Notes under the pieces: model-generated
What the model saw: the letters and a program-made list of their open reading frames with translations, nothing else
Database searches by the model: none
What the model was told of the DNA's origin: nothing
Part shown: piece after piece, positions 6,329 to 10,968 of the stretch
How the letters are laid out: each line of letters begins with the position of its first letter
Numbering within the stretch: the first letter of the stretch is position 1
Source: an uncultured Clostridiaceae bacterium
GTDB lineage: Bacteria; Bacillota; Clostridia; Clostridiales; Oxobacteraceae
Direction: 5' to 3'
NCBI GenBank assembly: GCA_937900065.1
Contig: CALCDS010000427.1
Location: 1 to 10,968 of the forward strand
DNA: 10,968 nt
Position numbers and translations under genes: made by a program

Positions 6329-7396
6329 TTGATAAGAATCAGAAAAGCATTGGTAAAGTCCATAATAAGGCGCAAGGCAGGAGCAACCGTTGTGGAAGTG
6401 GAATATGACGGCAAAGTTCATAAAGCCATAAACTACGATAAACTATCCGGCAATATATCCAAGGGGGATATAGTATATTTAAACACAACGGCCACTTATT
6501 TGCATCTTGGAACTGGAGGATATGATTTTGTAATCATAAATGAAACAAGCGGAAACCATATTGAAATCAATGATTTTGACAATATGATGAAGCTGAAATA
6601 CACTCCGTATCAGATAAACTGCCCTTATTGCATTGATGAAAGAGATTATGATATAGGCAGTTTAAAAGGCATGGTCGTTATAGTCGCTGAACTTCACAGC
6701 ATGCTCTCTCCAACAGCGTGTACCATAAAATATATAATGAAAAATAAAAAGATAGCATACATAATGACCGACGGGGGCTGCCTTCCAATCAGTTTCAGCG
6801 ACTGCATAGATGAGCTAAAATCAAAAGGGATAATTTCGTCAACTATAACATACGGGAATGCATTTGGAGGGGATCATGAAGCAGTCAACATATATGATGC
6901 CATAATAATGGCAAAATCAGTATCAGGCTGTGATGTTGCAATAGTATCCATGGGCCCCGGCTCTTTGGGTACAGGCACGAAATACGGCTTCAGCGGCATC
7001 GAACAAGGTCATATAATAGATTGCATAAACAATCTTAAAGCTGTGCCTGTGTTCATACCGCGCATAAGCTTTAAGGACAAAAGGAAAAGGCATTATGGGG
7101 TAAGCCACCATACCCTGACCGTGCTTTCAGATGCAGTATGTTCAAAAGCCAATGTCGTATTTCCAAACTTGGGACCTGAAAAGATGGATTACATAAAACG
7201 CCAAATAGAAGAGAGCGGAATTTCAAAAAAGCATAACATATTTTTCTGCGACCCGAGTATTGTATTTGAAGCTGTTAAGTTCTATAATGTTAATATTTCC
7301 ACAATGGGAAGAGATATTTTAGATGACAGGGAATTTTTTATGGCATGCGGTGCTGCTGCAAAATATGCATCTTTATTGATGAGTCGAAACATTTAA
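6329..7396 (+). CDS. DUF3866 family protein
   Basis: This 355-residue soluble protein has no signal peptide or membrane helix. The N-terminal 70 residues look like a small beta-barrel (VVEVEYDGK, KGDIVYLNTTA). The larger C-terminal part carries motifs I associate with DUF3866: CPYC (98-101), AELHSMLSPT (120-129), TDGGCLP (147-153), GNAFGGDHEAVN (176-187), MGPGSLGTGTKYGFSG (208-223) and GVSHHTLTVL (257-266). The Gly-rich and His/Asp-containing motifs suggest a nucleotide- or substrate-binding site, but no function is established. The start is a TTG with AGGAGG at 6313-6318, 10 bases upstream and inside the end of the preceding gene. The 1-base gap after the MraY-like gene makes it the fourth member of the steA unit. 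Its last 59 bases overlap an antisense ORF. Confidence 0.85.
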   Translation: MIRIRKALVKSIIRRKAGATVVEVEYDGKVHKAINYDKLSGNISKGDIVYLNTTATYLHLGTGGYDFVIINETSGNHIEINDFDNMMKLKYTPYQINCPYCIDERDYDIGSLKGMVVIVAELHSMLSPTACTIKYIMKNKKIAYIMTDGGCLPISFSDCIDELKSKGIISSTITYGNAFGGDHEAVNIYDAIIMAKSVSGCDVAIVSMGPGSLGTGTKYGFSGIEQGHIIDCINNLKAVPVFIPRISFKDKRKRHYGVSHHTLTVLSDAVCSKANVVFPNLGPEKMDYIKRQIEESGISKKHNIFFCDPSIVFEAVKFYNVNISTMGRDILDDREFFMACGAAAKYASLLMSRNI

Positions 7397-7514
7397 CTTT
7401 GAATTTTATATATTTTTCAACCGGAACATCGATACAGCATAATGATTTTAAAGACTTTACAAATTCGCTGTTTTTGCCGTAATAATATATTCCCTTATTG
7501 TCTATGATAAACAT
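7338..7514 (-). CDS. Short antisense protein of unknown function (58 aa)
   Basis: On the minus strand an ATG at 7514 opens a 58-residue frame ending at a TAA (7340-7338). It begins MFIIDNKGIYYYGKNSEFVK and continues with a Cys pair and an amphipathic stretch (DVPVEKYIKFKVK). There is no signal peptide or membrane helix. I do not recognise the family. Support comes from a strong ribosome site (AGAGGTGGTG, 7528-7519, core 8 bases from the ATG) and a SigE-like promoter just upstream (7567-7539). It also occupies most of an otherwise unexplained gap. The last 19 or so codons run antisense to the end of the DUF3866 gene. It could still be chance. Confidence 0.5.
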   Translation of the reverse strand: MFIIDNKGIYYYGKNSEFVKSLKSLCCIDVPVEKYIKFKVKCFDSSIKMHILQQHRMP

Positions 7515-7543
7515 TTACACCACCTCTAAATTTGATATATTAT
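7514..7543 (+). promoter_or_regulatory. Candidate SigA promoter for the Nudix gene
   Basis: TTTACA (7514-7519) and TATTAT (7538-7543) each match 5 of 6 consensus bases with an 18-base spacer. The leader to the ATG at 7583 would be about 33 bases. Its -10 overlaps the -10 of the opposite-strand promoter, so the two promoters would compete. Confidence 0.42.
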
Positions 7544-7567
7544 ATGCGGGTGTGATAAAAAATATAC
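7539..7567 (-). promoter_or_regulatory. SigE-like sporulation promoter for the antisense ORF
   Basis: Read on the minus strand, GTATATT (7567-7561) and CATATAAT (7546-7539) are separated by 14 bases. The SigE consensus, as known from B. subtilis, is KMATATT, 13-15 bases, CATACAMT; this site matches 6 of 7 and 7 of 8. The inner TATAAT would also pass as a SigA -10 but has no good SigA -35. CATA-N3-TA also fits a SigK -10, without a SigK -35. Confidence 0.5.
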
Positions 7568-7582
7568 CTGGAGGTATTTTGG

Positions 7583-8113
7583 ATGGATTACCGGGAAAAG
7601 ACCATAGAAAGCAGGAAAGTTTTTAAAGGCAATATACTAAACCTTAGAATCGATAAAGTGCTTCTTCCGGACGGCAACATAGCTTCACGTGAAATAGTGG
7701 AGCATAACGGCGGGGTCGGGATCGTTGCAGTGAAGGATGGGAGCATACTTCTTGTGAGGCAGTATAGAAAACCAATAGAAAGCGTGATATTTGAGATACC
7801 GGCAGGAAAGCTTGAAGGTGATGAGGATCCACATGACTGTGCATTCAGGGAACTCGAAGAGGAAACCGGGTATATACCGGGAAAGGTAAAGCTTATAAAT
7901 AAGGTATATCCTTCTCCCGGGTTTTCGAGTGAGAAGTTGTATATTTACCTGGCAGAGGATTTGAAGATCGGAAAAATACACAGGGATAAGGATGAGTTTA
8001 TGGATTCCGACTTTTACAATATACCTGATGTGGTTGATATGATAAAGAATGGAATAATATCTGATGCCAAAACAATATGCGGCTTGCTGAGCTATACGCA
8101 AGGGCTTGTATAA
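7583..8113 (+). CDS. nudF: Nudix hydrolase, ADP-ribose pyrophosphatase type
   Basis: This 176-residue cytosolic enzyme is expected to hydrolyse ADP-ribose to AMP and ribose-5-phosphate as a house-cleaning step. The Nudix box G-x5-E-x7-R-E-U-x-E-E-x-G-U is intact from Gly75 to Tyr97 (GKLEGDEDPHDCAFRELEEE, then TGY). Family context also fits: VRQYRKPIES (58-67), EIPAGK (71-76) just before the box, and YPSPGFSSEKLYIYLAEDL after it, the SPGF/E pattern of the ADP-ribose subgroup. The length is usual for NudF-type enzymes. GGAGG (7570-7574) is 8 bases from the ATG. A Nudix gene of this type precedes spoIIM in B. subtilis, which supports the nudF assignment. A seven-T run (8114-8120) follows a weak 6-bp hairpin at its end and may terminate some transcripts. 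Confidence 0.92.
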   Translation: MDYREKTIESRKVFKGNILNLRIDKVLLPDGNIASREIVEHNGGVGIVAVKDGSILLVRQYRKPIESVIFEIPAGKLEGDEDPHDCAFRELEEETGYIPGKVKLINKVYPSPGFSSEKLYIYLAEDLKIGKIHRDKDEFMDSDFYNIPDVVDMIKNGIISDAKTICGLLSYTQGLV

Positions 8114-8122
8114 TTTTTTTAT

Positions 8123-8151
8123 TCATATAGCCTCCCTTTAAAGCATAATAT
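8123..8151 (+). promoter_or_regulatory. SigE-like sporulation promoter for spoIIM
   Basis: TCATATA (8123-8129) and CATAATAT (8144-8151) are separated by 14 bases. They match the SigE consensus KMATATT / CATACAMT at 6 of 7 and 6 of 8. spoIIM is SigE-controlled in B. subtilis, so position and gene agree with the motif. Transcription would start near 8158, about 50 bases before the start codon. Confidence 0.55.
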
Positions 8152-8197
8152 TCTTTATGACAGGTTTATGCAACTCGATTTTCATGAGCTTCCTGAA

Positions 8198-8203
8198 GGG
8201 AGG
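8198..8203 (+). promoter_or_regulatory. Ribosome binding site that sets a TTG start for spoIIM
   Basis: GGGAGG lies 7 bases before the TTG at 8211. The in-frame ATG at 8157 has no such site and falls at the predicted transcription start. Confidence 0.75.
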
Positions 8204-8210
8204 TATTCCA

Positions 8211-8852
8211 TTGCCTAAATATAGCATGCGGGAAGGAATTTCTGCACATATAAAGTCTAACATGGGGTTATATTTCCTTGTGTTTGTTTTTTTGTCTTTA
8301 GGAATTGCTTCAGGAGCATTTACGGTACGGGCCCTAGACGATGTGCAAAGACAGGCGCTTATAAAATATATGCAAGGCTTTTTTCAGATACTGACAACTA
8401 ACAGCGTCGATAGTATCGCGGTTTTAAAACAGTCCATAATAAATAATGTACAAACAATAGCTGTAATATGGATACTCGGTATAACGATAATAGGTATTCC
8501 CATATCGCTTTTCATAATTGGAGTAAGGGGCTTTATACTCGGGTTTACTGTAGGATTTTTGCTAAATGGACTCGGATGGCAGGGATTGTTTTTTACAGCG
8601 CTTGCTATACTTCCTCAAAACCTTATAATAATACCATGTCTTGCAGCTGTAGAGGTTACGTCGCTTAGCTTTTCACTGATGATAATACATAACCGCAGGG
8701 CAAAAAAGTGGACAAATAATTATTATCACAAGTTCTTGTCATATACCGTGATAATACTTATACTTTTTGCATTTTCAATCTGTGGGAGCCTTATAGAAGC
8801 GTATATTGTACCTGTTTTTATAAAGCTTATGTCGTCATACCTTACATTGTAA
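8211..8852 (+). CDS. spoIIM: Stage II sporulation protein M
   Basis: This 213-residue polytopic membrane protein starts at TTG; B. subtilis SpoIIM is almost the same length (about 214). SpoIIM works with SpoIID and SpoIIP in the engulfment complex of the mother cell, which dissolves septal peptidoglycan and drives membrane migration around the forespore. A short basic N-terminus (PKYSMREGISAHIKSN) precedes the first helix (about 19-37). Then come a soluble loop (about 38-75), a long hydrophobic central region containing GVRGFILGF and LPQNLIIIPCLAAVE, and a last helix near the C-terminus. Its position between a Nudix gene and xerD copies the Bacillus order. The SigE-like promoter at 8123-8151 fits mother-cell expression. 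Its presence indicates a spore-forming host. Confidence 0.9.
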   Translation: MPKYSMREGISAHIKSNMGLYFLVFVFLSLGIASGAFTVRALDDVQRQALIKYMQGFFQILTTNSVDSIAVLKQSIINNVQTIAVIWILGITIIGIPISLFIIGVRGFILGFTVGFLLNGLGWQGLFFTALAILPQNLIIIPCLAAVEVTSLSFSLMIIHNRRAKKWTNNYYHKFLSYTVIILILFAFSICGSLIEAYIVPVFIKLMSSYLTL

Positions 8853-8857
8853 CCTGG

Positions 8858-8875
8858 AAAGGCAAAATTGCCTTT
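8858..8875 (+). terminator. Weak hairpin after spoIIM
   Basis: AAAGGCA (8858-8864) and TGCCTTT (8869-8875) form a 7-bp stem with a 4-base AAAT loop, six bases after the spoIIM stop. No proper T run follows, so termination would be inefficient at best. Confidence 0.35.
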
Positions 8876-9044
8876 ATAAGCTTTATTGACTTCAAAATCA
8901 TATAAAGTTTTTTATATCCATAAAATATGAATAAATATGGCAAATAATATAAAAAATACTAATACCCGATTAAATCAATGGGTGTAGAATAATCAAAAAT
9001 GGTAGAAAGAAATAGATTGAAAAGATGAATTTTTTGGAGGACTT

Positions 9045-9073
9045 TTGAAAACCGTGTTGAAGTAATATATAAA
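9045..9073 (+). promoter_or_regulatory. Candidate SigA promoter for xerD
   Basis: TTGAAA (9045-9050) and TATAAA (9068-9073) are separated by exactly 17 bases, each matching 5 of 6 consensus bases. Transcription would start near 9080, leaving a leader of about 110 bases. Confidence 0.5.
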
Positions 9074-9123
9074 TTTGTTTTCCATGGTATTTTATACAAG
9101 CGAGGCCTTTAAAGCCAGTATAA

Positions 9124-9139
9124 TTTTCCGAAGGGAAAA
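9124..9139 (+). other. Small hairpin in the xerD leader
   Basis: TTTTCC (9124-9129) and GGAAAA (9134-9139) pair around a GAAG tetraloop, 34 bases before the ribosome site. There is no T run, so it is not a terminator. It could affect mRNA stability or be incidental. Confidence 0.3.
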
Positions 9140-9173
9140 GCTTTATGACCAGTGATTTTATATGACATTATTA

Positions 9174-9180
9174 AAAGGAG
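9174..9180 (+). promoter_or_regulatory. Ribosome binding site that fixes the xerD start
   Basis: AAAGGAG ends 8 bases before the ATG at 9189. The in-frame ATG at 9162 lies upstream of it and has no site of its own. Confidence 0.75.
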
Positions 9181-9188
9181 ATAAAGGT

Positions 9189-10073
9189 ATGGAAAAACTA
9201 CTCGAAGAATTCTTGTACGACCTAAAAGTCAATAGGGAGTTGAGCAAGAATACTTTGGAATCTTACGGAAGGGACCTTAGACAGTTCTATGAATACTCGA
9301 ACTCAATCGGGGTATCCGTACTCAATGTAAACAAAACAGGCATAATAGCATACCTGATGTATCTTCAGAAAAAAGGCAAAGCAACTTCTTCAATATCAAG
9401 AAGCCTTGCTTCATTAAGGTCATTTTACCAGTTTTTAAGTTCCAACAAATATATAGATAAAAATCCTACCATGAACCTTGAATCTCCTAAGATTGAAAAA
9501 AAGCTTCCACAGATATTGACGGTAGAAGAAGTCGAACTTTTATTGAGCCAGCCCAATAAGGACGACCCAAAGGGAAGCCGGGACAGATGCATGCTTGAAC
9601 TCTTGTATGCCACCGGGATAAGGGTCTCTGAACTTGTCGCTTTGACGATTTATGATATAAACCTTGATATGGGTTTTATAAAATGCAATGGCAAGGGAAT
9701 GAAGGACAGGGTTATTCCAGTGGGAAGGATGGCACTAGAAGCTATGTCCGAATACATATATAAATACAGGATGATGTTATTAAGAGATAAAGATCAAAAA
9801 TATTTATTTGTAAACTTTCATGGCAATCGTATGACCAGACAGGGATTCTGGAAGATAATAAAGCAATATGCAAAATCTGCGGGCATAAATAAAGAGATAA
9901 CTCCACATACTTTAAGGCATTGCTTTGCAGCCCATCTTATACAAAATGGAGCCGATTTGAGATCTGTTCAGGAGATGCTTGGCCATTCGGATATATCCAC
10001 AACCCAGGTATATGCGCAATTAAGCAAAAACAGGATAAAGGAAGTATATAAAAAAGCACATCCCAGGGCATAA
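9189..10073 (+). CDS. xerD: Site-specific tyrosine recombinase XerD
   Basis: This 294-residue cytoplasmic recombinase is close to the 296 residues of B. subtilis XerD (RipX). It resolves chromosome dimers at the dif site together with XerC/CodV. The N-terminal SAM-like core-binding domain (about 1-95) contains LSKNTLESYGRDLRQF and SISRSLASLRSFYQFL. The catalytic domain (about 107-294) has the full set: Arg145 in YATGIRVSEL, Lys169 in GKGMKDR, His240 and Arg243 in HTLRH, His266 in MLGHSDISTTQVY, and the nucleophile Tyr275. It ends in the family's usual KAHPRA tail. Nearby spoIIM upstream and a purine nucleoside phosphorylase downstream place it at the Bacillus ripX locus, so it is the housekeeping recombinase and not a phage or transposon integrase. 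A XerC assignment is less likely. Confidence 0.94.
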   Translation: MEKLLEEFLYDLKVNRELSKNTLESYGRDLRQFYEYSNSIGVSVLNVNKTGIIAYLMYLQKKGKATSSISRSLASLRSFYQFLSSNKYIDKNPTMNLESPKIEKKLPQILTVEEVELLLSQPNKDDPKGSRDRCMLELLYATGIRVSELVALTIYDINLDMGFIKCNGKGMKDRVIPVGRMALEAMSEYIYKYRMMLLRDKDQKYLFVNFHGNRMTRQGFWKIIKQYAKSAGINKEITPHTLRHCFAAHLIQNGADLRSVQEMLGHSDISTTQVYAQLSKNRIKEVYKKAHPRA

Positions 10074-10111
10074 GACGCAGTATCACATTCATGGGCCTAT
10101 CGCTCATAATA

Positions 10112-10131
10112 AAGCCTGATATTACAGGTTT
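10112..10131 (+). other. Hairpin just before the purine phosphorylase ribosome site
   Basis: AAGCCTG (10112-10118) and CAGGTTT (10125-10131) form a 7-bp stem including one G-T wobble, with an ATATTA loop. It is followed by TATTTTA and, at once, the AGGAGG of the next gene. It may be a weak terminator after xerD, or may simply modulate readthrough. Confidence 0.35.
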
Positions 10132-10148
10132 ATTTTAGGAGGATTATA

Positions 10149-10961
10149 TTGGAAAATATACTTCAGAAAATAAACGAAACTGCACAATTTATAAAAGACA
10201 GGGTGCCGTATCAGATGGATACCGGCATAATACTCGGTTCAGGACTTGGAGACTTTGCAGAATTGGTTGAATCCCCGATAGTTATCAAATATAAGGATCT
10301 GCCTAATTTTCCCGTATCGACAGTTGCAGGACATGCAGGAAGAATGGTGATGGGGAAAATAAGAGATACCATGGTAATGGTGATGCAGGGAAGATTCCAT
10401 TTCTATGAAGGTTATACATTAGAAGAAGTAACATTTCCCATAAGGGTGATGAGTCTGCTTGGAATAAAGAAATTGTTGCTTACGAACGCTGCGGGAGGAA
10501 TAAACACATCATTTGTCCCCGGGGACTTGATGGTCATAAAGGACCATATAAACCTTGGATGTGGAAATCCTCTTATAGGGAAAAACTTGGATTCGTTCGG
10601 TCCGAGGTTTCCGGACATGTCTAAGGTTTACAGCAAGAGGCTTATAGATAAATTAAAAGCTATATATGATAAAAACGATATAAGATTTGTATCCGGAGTT
10701 TATGCATGTCTTACAGGTCCAAGCTTTGAAACGCCTGCCGAAATCAGAATGCTTCGCATAATGGGGGCTGATGCGGTCGGCATGTCTACAGTACCCGAAG
10801 CCATAGTTGCCAGGCACTGCAATATGGAGATCTGCGGAATATCATGCATAACAAACATGGCTGCCGGCATACTCGATAAACCCTTGACCCATCAGGAAGT
10901 TATAGATACTTCAAATATGGTGAAGGACAAATTTGAGACTTGCTTAAGTGAACTTTTATAA
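10149..10961 (+). CDS. punA: Purine nucleoside phosphorylase, trimeric type (guanosine/inosine)
   Basis: This complete 270-residue enzyme splits purine (deoxy)nucleosides with phosphate, releasing the base and (deoxy)ribose-1-phosphate for salvage. Phosphate-site motifs: GSGLG (30-34), GHAGR (61-65), QGRFHFYEGY (80-89). Further on: LLLTNAAGGIN (109-119), GPSFETPAE (190-198) with the base-binding Glu198, GMSTVPE (211-217) and Asn236 in ITNMAAG. The Glu/Asn pair matches the 6-oxopurine-specific class (human PNP, B. subtilis PupG) rather than the hexameric DeoD type. The start is TTG with AGGAGG 6 bases upstream (10137-10142). In Bacillus deoB lies between xerD and this gene; here only 75 bases separate them. 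No separate promoter is convincing, so it may be read from the xerD promoter. Confidence 0.95.
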   Translation: MENILQKINETAQFIKDRVPYQMDTGIILGSGLGDFAELVESPIVIKYKDLPNFPVSTVAGHAGRMVMGKIRDTMVMVMQGRFHFYEGYTLEEVTFPIRVMSLLGIKKLLLTNAAGGINTSFVPGDLMVIKDHINLGCGNPLIGKNLDSFGPRFPDMSKVYSKRLIDKLKAIYDKNDIRFVSGVYACLTGPSFETPAEIRMLRIMGADAVGMSTVPEAIVARHCNMEICGISCITNMAAGILDKPLTHQEVIDTSNMVKDKFETCLSELL

Positions 10962-10968
10962 TCAGTCG

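Larger units (their letters stand above)
8853..9188 (+). other. 336-base intergenic region between spoIIM and xerD
   Basis: No convincing ORF on the plus strand. It holds the weak hairpin after spoIIM, an imperfect ACCC/GGGT hairpin (8964-8983), a good SigA-type promoter (9045-9073), a TTTTCC-GAAG-GGAAAA hairpin in the leader (9124-9139) and the xerD ribosome site. In B. subtilis the corresponding interval holds fur and yqzK; neither is recognisable here. No riboswitch class was recognised. Confidence 0.6.

Noticed and set aside
6120..6332. 70-residue plus-strand ORF inside the MraY-like gene
   Set aside because: An Arg/His-rich out-of-frame shadow of the GDTGS-to-C-terminus region; no ribosome site and composition unlike a real protein.
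7685..8101. 138-residue minus-strand ORF opposite the Nudix gene
   Set aside because: The plus strand carries a full Nudix protein here; the antisense frame shows no motif and has biased composition from mirroring.
8942..8992. 16-residue ORF (MANNIKNTNTRLNQWV) between spoIIM and xerD
   Set aside because: No ribosome site and very short; low-complexity AT-rich sequence.
9036..9065. Six-codon leader peptide (GGAGG then TTG AAA ACC GTG TTG AAG TAA) upstream of xerD
   Set aside because: It coincides with the candidate -35 box and spacer of the SigA promoter, so it would not be within that transcript. It is probably a chance match.
9162..9188. Longer XerD start
   Set aside because: The strong AAAGGAG site is downstream of this ATG and serves the ATG at 9189, which also gives the family length.
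9189..10073. Integrase of a mobile element
   Set aside because: Length, XerD-type motifs and the Bacillus-like neighbours point to housekeeping XerD; no attachment repeats or mobile genes nearby.
10084..10112. Sporulation promoter upstream of the purine phosphorylase (CATAATAA)
   Set aside because: No matching -35 box at 13-15 bases.

Overview
The window reads as a chromosomal segment from an AT-rich, endospore-forming member of the Clostridia. The grounds are heavy use of ATA, AGA and AGG codons, strong GGAGG-type ribosome binding sites, several TTG/GTG starts, a spoIIM gene and a gene order known from Firmicutes. All convincing genes are on the + strand except one short antisense ORF (7338-7514). 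There is no rRNA, tRNA, CRISPR array, insertion sequence or prophage signal.

Layout. Positions 2-145 hold the C-terminal tail of an unidentified membrane protein. Next come an MFS exporter-like permease (249-1400), a LacX-type aldose epimerase (1492-2361) and the CCA-adding enzyme (2377-3681). This stretch closes with a perfect 23-bp hairpin terminator whose left arm contains the cca stop codon. A new unit starts right after it: a SteA-like protein (3816-4796), a family 2/81-like glycosyltransferase (4781-5485), a divergent MraY/WecA-type phosphoglycosyl transferase homologue (5482-6327) and a DUF3866 protein (6329-7396). These four genes overlap or nearly touch, so they are probably translated as a coupled set. 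After a regulatory gap with back-to-back promoters come a Nudix ADP-ribose pyrophosphatase (7583-8113), spoIIM (8211-8852), a 336-base intergenic leader, xerD (9189-10073) and purine nucleoside phosphorylase (10149-10961).

How the genes fit together. The right half follows the Bacillus subtilis order nudF-spoIIM-fur-yqzK-xerD-deoB-pupG, but fur, yqzK and deoB are missing. The order SteA, Nudix hydrolase, XerD also recalls actinobacteria, where steA lies a few genes upstream of a Nudix hydrolase and xerD and where SteA/SteB act in cell separation. In place of SteB, this genome has a glycosyltransferase, a polyprenyl-phosphate sugar transferase-like protein and a DUF3866 protein. The most interesting hypothesis here is that SteA-GT2-MraY-like-DUF3866 forms an uncharacterised envelope-glycan or cell-division module, possibly tied to chromosome resolution (XerD) and sporulation (SpoIIM). 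Two sites resembling the consensus of the mother-cell sigma factor SigE support the sporulation link: one upstream of spoIIM, and one on the - strand driving the short antisense ORF.

All identifications rest on motif recognition by eye. No database search or structure prediction was run.
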